The translations under genes and the position numbers were made by a program. A DNA stretch of 64,000 bases from contig NC_133398.1 in the NCBI RefSeq assembly GCF_047511655.1, forward strand, positions 46,753,638 to 46,817,637, given 5' to 3'. Under the pieces are notes generated by a model. That model searched no databases. It saw nothing but the letters and a program-made list of their open reading frames with translations, and was not told the origin of the DNA. Below, in pieces: positions 48,601-57,775 of this stretch. This DNA comes from Castor canadensis. Lineage: Eukaryota; Chordata; Mammalia; Rodentia; Castoridae. Numbering within the stretch: the first letter of the stretch is position 1; each line of letters begins with the position of its first letter.

Positions 48601-49068
48601 GTCAAGGGCAAACACAACAAGGGGATTGGACTTTGAGCACATGATAAAAGCTTTAGCAAACAAGGGAGGGGTAAGGATAGGTAAGACACCTAAAAAATTA
48701 GCTAGCATTTGTTGCCCTTAACAGAGAAACTAAAGCAAGTACCTTAAAAGCAACTGAGGCCAATAGGAAAAGGGGACCAGGAACTAGAGAAAAGGTTAGA
48801 TCAAAAGGAATTAACCTAGAAGGTAACACCCACGCACAGGAAATCAATGTGAGTCAACTCCCTGTATAACTGTCTTTATCTCAACCAGCAAAAACACTTG
48901 TTCCTTCCTATTATTGTTTATACTCTCTCTTCAACAAAATTAGAGATTAGGGCAAAATAGTTTCTACCGGGTGTTGAGGGGGTGGGGGGAGGAGGTGGGG
49001 GCAAGGTAGGAGAAATGACCCAAGCCTTGTATGCACATATGAATAATAAAACAATAATAATAAAAAAA
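48601..49068 (+). other. L1 3' UTR and A-rich tail
   Basis: It follows the ORF2 stop. It contains a G-rich tract (48969-49001) with four runs of three or more G, then 'caagccttgtatgcacatat' and 'gaataataaaacaataataa', the tail. AATAAA lies at 49045-49050. No extra sequence lies between the tail and the duplicated target, so there was no 3' transduction. Confidence 0.85.
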
Positions 49069-49085
49069 CACAAATGTAGCAGGTC
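49069..49085. repeat. Target-site duplication, right copy (full-length L1)
   Basis: cacaaatgtagcaggtc, 15 of 17 identical to 41990-42006; both differences are A/G or C/T transitions. Confidence 0.9.
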
Positions 49086-49124
49086 CCATTATTTTTTGTT
49101 GCCTGATTTATTGTTTTTGTTTGC

Positions 49125-49325
49125 TTACTTTCCTTTACTAGAGATTGAACCCAGGGCTTGTGCATATTAAGCAAGTTGTCTACAGTTTGAGGACACCCCA
49201 GTCCTTTTGCTTTCATTTTATTTTTGAGATAGGATCTTACTCAGCCTGGTCTCAAACTCATGGTCCTCAATCCTCTGCCTTTCTAGTATTTGGGATTACA
49301 GGTCTGTGCCACCATCCCAGGTTTT
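49125..49325 (-). mobile_element. B1-dID SINE, antisense
   Basis: The antisense ID-like part comes first ('gagattgaacccagggcttg', 'catattaagcaagttgtcta'), then the antisense B1 part ('ttttgagataggatcttact', 'cagcctggtctcaaactcat', 'tttgggattacaggtctgtg'). On the minus strand this is B1 followed by ID, the B1-dID order. It lies 40 bp beyond the L1 target duplication. Confidence 0.8.
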
Positions 49326-49910
49326 ATTGTTCTTTCTAAAGCTCCATTTTTATAGGACATAGTTCACATGTCACTCTGGCTGCTCTCTCCTGAGATTTAC
49401 ATTTTCTACAAAACTGTAGTTCTTGAGCAATGCCATAGCAAGCCTAGTGTGCTGCAGCACTGCAGCCTTGATGGTTGCAATAAACCAGTGGGTTCTCTGC
49501 CTCTCATTCTTTCTCTGGGAGCAAATGCAACAGCCCAGTCGTCTCCTTCAGTCTATGGAAGCCTCATCCTCCAGGCACACTAGTCAGTCACTGGAGACAT
49601 GTCCAGCAAAGGAGTTGGACGCCGTGCCCTCCACCGCTTCCTTTACCAGCTCCTCATAGGAGTCTTCCTGCTTACCTTCACACACCCACTAACATGGTGC
49701 CAAGGAGAGTGCATATTATCAGTCTGGGTCTTCCCACAGGTGCACTGCTCCGCCAGGGGCGTGGAGGGAGGCAAAAGAGCTGTTCTGTTGTACTAGCTTA
49801 TGTGAGGGAGGCAGTCAGGAAAAGGGAGGCCTGTTGCACCTGTTTTAGGGTTTCTTATGTTTAACTGATCATGATCTATCTTCAAAAGAATTATACCACT
49901 TTACATATGA
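49326..49910. other. GC-richer segment of unknown origin
   Basis: Noticeably richer in G+C and CpG than neighbouring DNA (for example 'ggacgccgtgccctccaccg' near 49617 and 'gctccgccaggggcgtgg' near 49747). It has short overlapping frames on the plus strand but no domain. It could be an unrecognised LTR or retrocopy fragment: 'gcaataaaccagtgggttct' near 49478 looks like a polyadenylation signal followed by U5-type sequence. I cannot assign it. Confidence 0.4.
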
Positions 49911-49919
49911 GAAACTTGT
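49911..49919. repeat. Target-site duplication, left copy (ZNF131 retrocopy)
   Basis: gaaacttgt, repeated exactly at 52873-52881 after the poly(A). One more base on the left (a versus g) does not match. Confidence 0.75.
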
Positions 49920-49951
49920 GGCTCCTCCTTCCCTGAAGCAACCCGGCGGCC

Positions 49952-50203
49952 ATGGAGGCTGAAGAAATGATGGAATGCCTTCAGGAGTTCCCTGAACATC
50001 ATAAAATGATCCTGGACCGATTGAATGAACAGCGAGAACAAGACCGGTTTACCGACATCACCCTGATTGTCGATGGACACCATTTTAAGGCCCACAAGGC
50101 TGTTTTGGTGGCTTGCAGTAAATTCTTCTACAAATTCTTTCAGGAGTTTACTCAAGAGCTTTTGGTAGAAATAGAAGAAACAAAGAAAACTCAGCTCCAC
50201 TAG
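49952..50203 (+). pseudogene. ZNF131: ZNF131 retrocopy: BTB N-terminal fragment
   Basis: An 83-codon frame. The first ~75 residues are the start of the BTB dimerisation domain, including the D-x-HxFxxHKxVLxACS-type signature ('VDGHHFKAHKAVLVACSKFF'); the last few are out-of-frame residues after the deletion. Lacking the rest of the BTB fold and the whole zinc-finger region, it should not form a stable domain. Confidence 0.85.
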
Positions 50204-51675
50204 AGGAAAATACCACAGGAAAAAATGAGGCAAAGAAAAGAAAGATTGTGGAAACTTCAAATGCTATCACTGAGTCATTGCCACGTGCAGAATCAGAACC
50301 TGTTGAAATTGAGGTGGGGGTCACTGAAGGCACAATGGAAGTGGAAGATGAAGGCATGGAAACATTGGAGGAGGTAGCATCTGCGAAGCAGTCCATAAAG
50401 CACATACAGAGTACAGGTTCCTCTGACGATTCCGCTCTAGCACTGTTGGCGGACATTACCAGAAAATACCGTCAAGGTGATAGAAAAGGACAGATTAAAG
50501 AAGATGGCTGTGCATCTAACGCCATAAGCAAACAGGTAGAAGGTATTGAAATTGTGGAACTTCAGCTGTCACATGTGAAGGACTTGTTCCATTGTGAGAA
50601 ATGTAACCGTTCATTTGAATTGCTTTACCATTTTAAGGAACACATGAAATCACACTCCACAGAGAGTTTCAAGTGTGAAATATGCAATAAAAGGTATCTT
50701 CGTGCAAGCTCATGGAAACAGCACTTAAACTGTTACCACCTTGAAGAAGATGGAGTCAGTAAGAAGCAAAGAACTGGGAAAAAAATTCACATATGTCAGT
50801 ACTGTGAGAAACAGTTTGACCACTTTGGACATTTTAAAGAGCATCTTCGAAAACATACAGGTGAAAAGCCTTTCGAATGTCCAAATTGTCATGAGTGATT
50901 TGCTAGAAATAGCACCCTCAAGTGTCACCTCACAGCATGCCAAACTGGAGTGGGTGCAAAAAAGGGAAGGAAGAAGCTTTACGAATGCCAGGTCTGTAAC
51001 AGTGTGTTTAACAGCTGGGACCAGTTCAAAGATCATTTGGTAATACACACTGGAGATAAACCTAACCATTGTACTCTATGTGACTTGTGGTTTATGGAAG
51101 GAAATGAATTAAAGAGGCATCTCAGTGATGCTCACAATATTTCAGAACGTCTAGTAACTGAAGAAGTCCTTTCAGTAGAAACACATGTGCAAACTGAACC
51201 AGTGACATCAATGACTATTATAGAACAAGTTAGGAAGGTGCATATGTTACCACTGCTTCAGGTCCAGGTGGATTCAGCACAAGTGACTGTGGAACAAGTC
51301 CATCCAGATCTACTCCAGGACAGCCAAGTACATGATTCACATATAAGTGACCTTCCAGATCAGGTCCAAGTGAGTTACCTAGAAGTGGGTCGAATTCACT
51401 CTGAAGAAGGTAATGAAGTACATGGGGAGGAGCTACATGTTGAATGGGTAAATCAGATGCCAGTGGAAGTACAAACTGAGCTTCTAGAAACAGAGTTGGA
51501 TCATGTGACTCCCGAAATCATGAGCCAAGAGGAAGGAGAGCCTACCCAAGAAGATGCTGCTGAGGCTCCCAGGGAGGATCACGAAGGTGCTGAGGGTTTA
51601 GAGATCAAACTGACAGAGGATTCGCAAGATGAAAAGGCAGAGAATGACAGAACAGCTATGCCAGTTTTAGAATGA
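50197..51675 (+). pseudogene. ZNF131: ZNF131 retrocopy: zinc-finger and acidic C-terminal part
   Basis: One frame with a single TGA (50896-50898). It contains an acidic linker, then C2H2 fingers: ZF1 'CEKCNRSFELLYHFKEHMKSH' (spread over 50590-50655), ZF2 with the variant spacing C-x2-C...H-x4-H, ZF3 'CQYCEKQFDHFGHFKEHLRK', ZF4 broken by the stop after 'CPNCHE', ZF5 'CQVCNSVFNSWDQFKDHLV', ZF6 'CTLCDLWFMEGNELKRHLSD'. A long Q/E/V-rich tail follows ('VQVDSAQVTVEQVHPDLL') to the natural stop. Fingers 1-3 alone fall in a 216-codon frame starting at ATG 50248. Confidence 0.85.
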
Positions 51676-52872
51676 AGTAACAAATGAGAATATTTTTAAG
51701 TTTACATGTTGGATTTTGAACTGATTATGAGCAGTGAAACTGTCCTTAAGCTAAAAGGTAAGTGGACCAAAGTTAAACTATTTCCTGTTGTGCTGAACTG
51801 TTTTTATGGAAACAAACTGATGCCCCGCCCCCCCCAGTAAATGCCACAGAGTGGGGATTCTTATAAATGAAGGGGAGCTTTGAGAAGTATATTTCTGGAA
51901 ACTTAAATGGATTACATTCTTATTATATAGTTGGGTACGAATGTATCTATTTTCATTGTGGTAAGGATCCCTTTTCTCTTCTCCAGGTCATGTCCTTCCT
52001 CAAATTCTTTCCATATTATAAAATCAAATGTAAAATCATTAGAATACAAGTTTTATGTATTATAATGCATGTTAGGAAATTGAATATATAGGAAACACAA
52101 GGCTGCATGAAGAAAGTGCATTGTTACTGTGCAGTTAAGTTTTGGGTTTGGCTTTCTTTTGAACAGCATTCTTGTCTACCCCTGGTCACAGATGCCATCT
52201 CTGCAACACAGAAGGGTGGCAGCAAAATTTCTAGAATGTAAAAAAGCGAAAGAAAAAAAAAAAAAAACCACACCCATGTGCCTTTTCAAAACCAACTAAA
52301 CTTCTATAAAGTATTTGGTTCTTTCAAAGTTTGTGTTGTAAGGAGCAATGTAGACAATGCTATAGTACTTATGGTTTTGCTTATAATGACAACTGCCAAT
52401 TCTTTTTCATTTAACTTAGGTTGAGAAATTTCATTTAATGGCAGCTGTATGGCCATTTTCAATTGGGAAACTTCATTTACATCTGTGGGAAATTTATTTT
52501 TGATGAGAAGTTGCACTAGTATTTTACCACCAGATGAAAAAAAAAAAAAAGATGAGCATCATTTAAAAATTAATGTATTTAAAATAAAGTACAGAGGAAA
52601 ACATATATCAGGCTTTGTTTTTAATGGACTCTTTCCCCCCAATCCTTAATGTAAAGATTCTGTGCTATAACTTTTAAAGCCATACAAATAAGAGTGCTAA
52701 ACTGTGGACTTTAAAGTAGATGTGTAAATATTTTTAATCAGTATTACTTGGGAAATAAACTATAACAACCACGTAAAATAAACCAATATTCTATTTTCTT
52801 TACCTGTTAAATATTGGGAGATAATTACATTTTTTAAAGTAAACTTTAAAATTACGTGTTAAAAAAAAAAAG

Positions 52873-52881
52873 GAAACTTGT
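52873..52881. repeat. Target-site duplication, right copy (ZNF131 retrocopy)
   Basis: gaaacttgt, identical to 49911-49919, directly after the A-rich tail. Confidence 0.75.
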
Positions 52882-52885
52882 AAGA

Positions 52886-52960
52886 GGGGTTGGGGATGTA
52901 GCTCAGTGGTAGAGTGCTTTCTTAGCGTACAGGAGGCCCTGGGATTGATCTCCAGCACTG
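52886..52960 (+). mobile_element. ID SINE element
   Basis: Typical 75-bp ID body: 'ggggttggggatgtagctca', 'gtggtagagtgctttcttag' (A-box TAGCTCAGTGGTAGAG) and 'ctgggattgatctccagcac' (B box). ID derives from tRNA-Ala/BC1 RNA and is rodent-specific. The tail is a (TTAA/AATT)n stretch, 'tattaattaattaattaatg'. It starts 4 bp after the ZNF131 target duplication. Confidence 0.9.
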
Positions 52961-53089
52961 TATTAATTAATTAATTAATGAAAATAATTGTGAATATACT
53001 TTGATTTTTGCCCTTCCAGTCCTTGTGTTATTTTTTCTTTTTTAATGTTCTTGTGTTATACATCCCACACTACATTATTATTTTTGGTA

Positions 53090-54350
53090 AATAATTTAGC
53101 ATTTCTAGTAATGTTCCTCATTCCTATAGTACAGACATGAATTTCTTCTGCCTAAAAGACTTCCCTTATCACTTCTTGTACTGCAGATTTACTGGTAGGT
53201 AATGAATTCTTTCATGATTTGTGTGTTTGAAGAACTATTTTGCTTTTTCTTTTTAATGATACTTAAGAAGAAATTTCTAAGTTAACTTTTTTTCTTTCAT
53301 CAGTTTGAAGATTTTGTTATATACTCCTCTTTCTTGGATTGTGTCTATCACTACCCTTGAGCAATTTGATTATGATGTACATTAATAGATTCCTCATCCC
53401 TGTGATATAGGTGTGTTGATGATGGATTTGTGAATTCATACTTTTCATCACATTTAGAAAAGCTCGGTCATTCTTTCTTTCAATCTTTCTTTTTCTGACC
53501 TTTCTTCCTTCTTGGCAGGGCCTCAAATTTTATGTACATTATTCCACTTGAAATTTGTTCCCTGATGCTTTGTTAGTGTCATCCTTCTCCCCCTCCTCTA
53601 TTCCCTATCCTCCTTTTACTCCTCTTCTTCCTCCATAACCCTGTTTAGTCTTCCTCATATTCCTCTTCCTCCTCTTTCTCCTCCTTCTCCTTCTACTCCT
53701 TTCCTTAATCATTTTTTCTCTGTGTTTTATTTTGGATAGCTTCTATTGCTATGTCGTCCAATTCACCTATCTCTTCTTCTGCAGTATATCATCTGCCATT
53801 TATTCCACCCATTTAGCATAGGCTTTACCTCAGACATTGTAGCTTTACATCTAGAAATTTGGTTATTTCATCTAACTTTATGCTTCCATTTAATATGTTG
53901 ATCTTTAGCCTCTTGTCTTAAACATTTTGATTATAATGATGGTTGCAATATTTTTGTGTGCTCATTCTAACTTTTTTTTTTGGTCAGTTCTAGGCTAGTT
54001 TCTGTTGGCTGATTTTTCTCCTTATTGTAGTTTGCATTTTTTGCTCCTTTGCATGCCTGCTAACTTTTAATTTGATGCTAGCTATTGTGATTTTTTTTTC
54101 TTTTTGAGGGGCTTCTATTTTTCTGTTCCCACAAATATTCTTGATCTTTGTTGGGAGATGGTTAAATTATTTGAAATAGTTTTACCCTTTTTCAGTCTTA
54201 CTCTTAGGATTTAAATAGAAGTAGAGAACAATATTTAATCTAAGGCTAATTATTTTCCCTTTGGAGACAAGACCCTTGTAAATAGTCTACATAATGCCTT
54301 GTGAATTATGAAAAATGGCAGTCTCACTTTTTGTAATAGGCATGATTCTC
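53090..54350 (-). repeat. Ancient L1M/HAL1-like fragment, antisense
   Basis: The plus strand shows 'cacttcttgtactgcagatt' + 'tactggtaggtaatgaattc' (compare the common antisense L1M phrase 'cttgtagtgcaggtctgctggtgatgaattc' in part), later 'aatttgattatgatgtacat', a polypyrimidine stretch, and 'ctcctttgcatgcctgctaa'. This order matches antisense ORF1/5' regions of old mammalian L1. It belongs to a much older family than the rodent L1s above. Confidence 0.6.
53575..53710. repeat. Polypyrimidine (CTT/CTC) tract
   Basis: About 135 bp almost entirely C and T on the plus strand, such as 'cctcttcctcctctttctcc'. A possible triplex-forming mirror-like tract within the old L1. Confidence 0.75.
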
Positions 54351-54654
54351 CATTATGTGATCTCTGAGTACTGCTTCCTCTAATTCTTTTAGGTGTTCTA
54401 CTGTTCTGTTTCCTCATACATGTGCTCTCTCATCCGTATTCTGCTAAATACCCATAGAGACCTTCTACAGATCTCTAGCATTCTCATCTGTCTCTACTAC
54501 TCTTCTTTGCCAACTATACCTTCCTTTGTATTTGTGGACCCTCCCCTCTACCAGGAGTCTGGCAGGTAGTGAGTCTGCCAGTTTCTGCTTTGATTTTGCT
54601 TCCCTGGGTTTCCTACCCCTGGATTTCCCTATCCTGATGTGATAGAAAATTTTG

Positions 54655-54945
54655 TGTGTCAACTTGATTGGGTTAAAGGATATTCAGACAGCTGATAAAG
54701 TGACATATATGAGTATGCATGTGAAGCTATTTAAGAAAGAGATTAACATTTGAGTCAGAACACTTAGTAAAGAAGATCCTCCCTCACCAGTGTGTATGGG
54801 CATTGTCCAATTCACTCCTAAGACATTTTACTCCAAGTCCTCAGGTCTTTGGCCATGGCTGACAATTATACCATTGGCTCCCCTGTTTGTCAGGCTTTTA
54901 GACTCAGAGTGTATTATATTTCTAGCTTTTCCAGTTTTTTAAAAT
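54655..54945 (+). repeat. Ancient mammalian dispersed repeat (LTR-like)
   Basis: 'tgtgtgtcaacttgattggg', 'attcagacagctgataaagt', 'aagaagatcctccctcacca', 'gtgtatgggcattgtccaat' and 'ttataccattggctcccctg' follow the order of a well-known old mammalian repeat whose name I cannot assign safely. Confidence 0.55.
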
Positions 54946-54954
54946 TTATTTTAA

Positions 54955-55115
54955 AATTCCAGTCAGACATGGTGGCACACGCCTATAATTCTAGCCTAGG
55001 GTGGCTGAAGAAGGAGTTTGCAGAGTTTAAAGATAGCCTGAGCTACATAGCAATTTGAGGCCATCCTGGGATATATGGTGAAACTTTGTCTCAAAATAAC
55101 AACAAAAAAAACCCT
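54955..55115 (+). mobile_element. B1-like SINE with internal duplication
   Basis: 'tcagacatggtggcacacgc', 'ctataattctagcctagggt', 'gatagcctgagctacatagc', then a second similar block 'gaggccatcctgggatatat' and 'tgaaactttgtctcaaaata' with an A-rich tail. The repeated 'agcctg'/'atcctg' blocks fit the internal duplication of B1-type elements. Confidence 0.7.
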
Positions 55116-55204
55116 TTAAATTTACTTAAGAGTTGTTTTGCTGCTCAGCGTATATTGCCTATCCTAATGAATTTGGCATATGTATTTCAAAAAATGTACT
55201 TTCA

Positions 55205-55412
55205 GAAAGAGTGTATGAGGATGAATATAGTATAAATATCATGTACTCACATATGAAAGTAGAAAAACGAGACTTGTTGTAACTATTCCAGGAATGGGGG
55301 GGAGAGGGGATAAAAGAGAATGATGAAGGGGGTGAATTAAAATATGATATATTGTAAGAAATTTTCTAAATGTCACAATGTAAACCCAATACAACAATAA
55401 TATGATGATAAA
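55205..55412 (+). repeat. L1 3' UTR fragment, sense
   Basis: 'atcatgtactcacatatgaa', 'aacgagacttgttgtaacta', 'gggggtgaattaaaatatga' and 'ctaaatgtcacaatgtaaac' match module 2 and the terminus of the 34.1-kb and 38.8-kb copies. It ends 'caacaataatatgatgataa'. Confidence 0.7.
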
Positions 55413-55639
55413 AAAGGTATATTGTAAAGTTGTTTGGTATAATGTTCTCTATATATTGATTAGTTCATGGTAAATGAGTGTTCTTTAAATTATTTAAATT
55501 TAAATTATTTAAATATCTACTGGTATTTTTGTCTTCTTATTCTGATAATTTAAGAATGAAAACTTTTTTTAGTATGCTTGTTGGATTACTTATTCTATCC
55601 AAGTTTCTTTTGAGCATTTTAAAATTATTCTGTTAGGTA

Positions 55640-56590
55640 GAAAAATATTGTCCTGACTTTTGGATTAATTGGTCTTTTAATCATTCTGTAATACCCTCTT
55701 TTGCATTAATAATATAATGTACTTTGTCTTGAAGTCTATTTAAAATGATATTGATATCGTCACTCCAATCTTATTCTTTTTATTTCTATGCAATATCTTT
55801 TCCCAGACATTCATTTTTAATCTCCATGAGTCTTTATGTCAAAAGTCCATTTTTGTACAAATCATTTATTTATTTATTTAAACTTTTTATACAGTCTGAT
55901 AATCTCTACTTTATATTGGTGTGTGCTTTTATTAATATTTAATGTAATATTGATGTGGTTTGATTTAATTCTATAAAATAAAATATTTTTGTTCCTTCTA
56001 TTTATTATGCCTCCCTCCTCTTTTCTACCTGCTATTTTATTATTTGAATATTTTTGGAATTATAATTTATGTATCTACTGGCTTTTGGGCTACATTTATT
56101 GGCATTAATGTTTTAGTGCTTGATCTAGAAAATGCACTGTGCATTGTTAATTCTTCACAGTCTGTTTAGAGTTAATGATGTAGACCTTCCCATAAAATGT
56201 AAAAACCTTGCAGATTTTTAGCTTCATTTATTTCCACTCCATACTTCATATAATACTTGTCATATTTATCACATCTACATAAATTCTAATTCCCTCAAGT
56301 TTATGCTTTAAATTTTTCCTAAACAATTATTTTTAAGAATTTAGGATATGTTCTTACAGTTTCTCATTTATTTCCTGTTTCCGATGGCCTTTATTAACAA
56401 CAAATCATTTTAATCTCTGTCTGTTATTTCCTTTCAGCCTAAAAAACTTATTTGTTGCAGTCCAGATATAATGGGATCCAATACTTAGTTTTCTTCTTAT
56501 CTGAAAATGTCTTCTCTTCATATTGAAGAATATTTCTACCTGATATGTAATCTTATGCTGATTGCTACCATTTTTCTGATGAGGAGCCAC
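55640..56590 (-). repeat. Ancient L1M/HAL1-like fragment, antisense
   Basis: The plus strand shows 'gatattgatatcgtcactcc', 'tatacagtctgataatctct', 'atttaatgtaatattgatgt', 'tcttcacagtctgtttagag' and 'ttatctgaaaatgtcttctc', the antisense landmarks of an old mammalian L1. In element order this piece lies upstream (in the antisense reading) of the 53.1-54.3 kb piece, and the two overlap slightly, so they are separate fragments or a rearranged copy. Confidence 0.65.
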
Positions 56591-56782
56591 TGATAAATAA
56601 GCAACATATTTGATAACTAATTAGGTGACAGACACCATATTCAGGTAATCATTTTAAGTCAAAAACTAATCAGTTGAGGTTATAGTGATTTAAAATAGTA
56701 ATGATGAGAAATGATGAGTAATGATGAGTAAAGAACCCATGGACACTCTTCATACCCAAATATCAATTGAACTTGTGAAAAT

Positions 56783-56814
<32 letters not shown>

Positions 56815-57245
56815 CCCACCAGCCCCTAGAAATTGTCCTAATGGCATAGAGGAAATGGAGGAACATGAATTCAAGAAAATCTTTTGAATCTTGGTTTAAA
56901 AAATGGGAAAAGTGAATAGTATTTGGGCTGCTATATGCCTTAACTCCGCTATGTTATAGAAACTCTACCCTCAGCTCTTATAGCCAAGAAGACAAGGATT
57001 CTTTGTCTCCCTAGCTTCCAGCCTGGGTCTGTGATTTCAGGCTGATGAGACAGACCACTGATATTTCTTATTTCCCACCAACCTCATCTTGAAGCTGCAT
57101 TTCAAATAAGCATGGTAAGCATAGAGGACAAATTGGGTTTGTCTTTCTCTACTCAGTCTTTACTTGTAGAACCAAAACTCTTTAAGTTCAATTGGTCAAT
57201 TATGCTGAAGAAATTGGAGTAGACACTATTGTTGGGATTTTAAAA
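56591..57245. other. Non-coding, contains a TA microsatellite
   Basis: Unique sequence with an 'aatgatgagta' triplication at about 56699-56731 and a (TA)14 run. Confidence 0.5.
56786..56814. repeat. (TA)n microsatellite
   Basis: About 14 perfect TA units; likely polymorphic. Confidence 0.95.
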
Positions 57246-57249
57246 TAAT

Positions 57250-57775
57250 GAAGTCACTTTGGAAAAGTCTCTTTTTGGCTAGTATGAATAATGCTGTTAC
57301 AACAGCCAAAAAGTGGAAATAGCAATATGTATATCAAGTAGCCAATATGTATATCATTTATGAATGAAAATATAAAATGTGGTATATCCATACAGTAGAA
57401 TACTATTTGGTAATATAAATAAAGATAAGCACTATAATATGGGCAAAAATTGAAAACATTATGCTAAGCCAAAGAAGGAATTCAGGAAGCACATATACAT
57501 TGTGATACCATTTATATGAAATGTCCAAAATAAGCAAATTTATACTAACATAAAGTAGATTAGTGATCACTAAGGACTAGTAAGTTCTGTGAATGGGGAG
57601 AAAACACGATAGACTGCCACCAGTATGGCATTTCTTTTGAAGGAGAAAAAAAGTTTGAAAATTAGACTGTGATGATAGTTGTGAATAATGTAACATTGAA
57701 TCATGTACCTAATAAGGGATGAATTATGTGATATAAGAATTACATTTAAATAAAGCTTAAAAAATTGATGAAAGC
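57250..57775 (+). repeat. Old L1 (L1M-type) 3' end, sense
   Basis: 'caacagccaaaaagtggaaa', 'aaaatgtggtatatccatac', 'gaaaacattatgctaagcca', 'ccatttatatgaaatgtcca', 'agtagattagtgatcactaa' and a 3' 'aaataaagcttaaaaaattg' are the classic end of ORF2 plus 3' UTR of an ancient mammalian L1. Distinct from, and older than, the rodent L1s in this window. Confidence 0.75.

Larger units (their letters stand above)
42007..49068 (+). mobile_element. Full-length L1 retrotransposon (7.06 kb)
   Basis: Complete element bounded by a 17-bp target-site duplication. It has a 5' UTR of about 1.5 kb (42007-43531), ORF1 (43532-44732), a 41-bp spacer, ORF2 (44774-48600), a 3' UTR of about 0.47 kb with a G-rich tract, and an A-rich tail (aataataaaacaataataataaaaaaa). 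The first bases contain CCAAGATGG, a YY1-type site at the position where primate L1 also has one. Both ORFs are broken: ORF1 by several stops and a frameshift, ORF2 by five stops and one frameshift. Two mismatches in 17 bp of duplication and a still-open RT region point to a moderately old but not ancient insertion. It is the reference for the other L1 copies in this window. Confidence 0.95.
49920..52872 (+). pseudogene. ZNF131: ZNF131 processed retrocopy
   Basis: Intronless copy of the mRNA for ZNF131, a BTB/C2H2 zinc-finger nuclear transcription regulator. It has about 32 bp of 5' UTR, ATG at 49952, coding part to 51675, a 3' UTR of about 1.2 kb with AATAAA near 52754 and 52787, and a poly(A) run at about 52861-52871. 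A 9-bp target duplication flanks it. The BTB domain starts intact ('MEAEEMMECLQEFPEHHKM', 'DRFTDITLIVDGHHFKAHKA') but is cut after 'ELLVEIEE', where roughly 55-60 codons of the domain are deleted (judged from remembered family length) and the frame shifts. The downstream frame resumes (about 50197-50898), meets TGA at 50896-50898 inside zinc finger 4, and is open again to 51675. Very probably non-functional as ZNF131. Confidence 0.9.

Noticed and set aside
52886-52960. tRNA gene
   Set aside because: A and B boxes are present, but the sequence is an ID SINE without a cloverleaf acceptor stem and with a simple-repeat tail.
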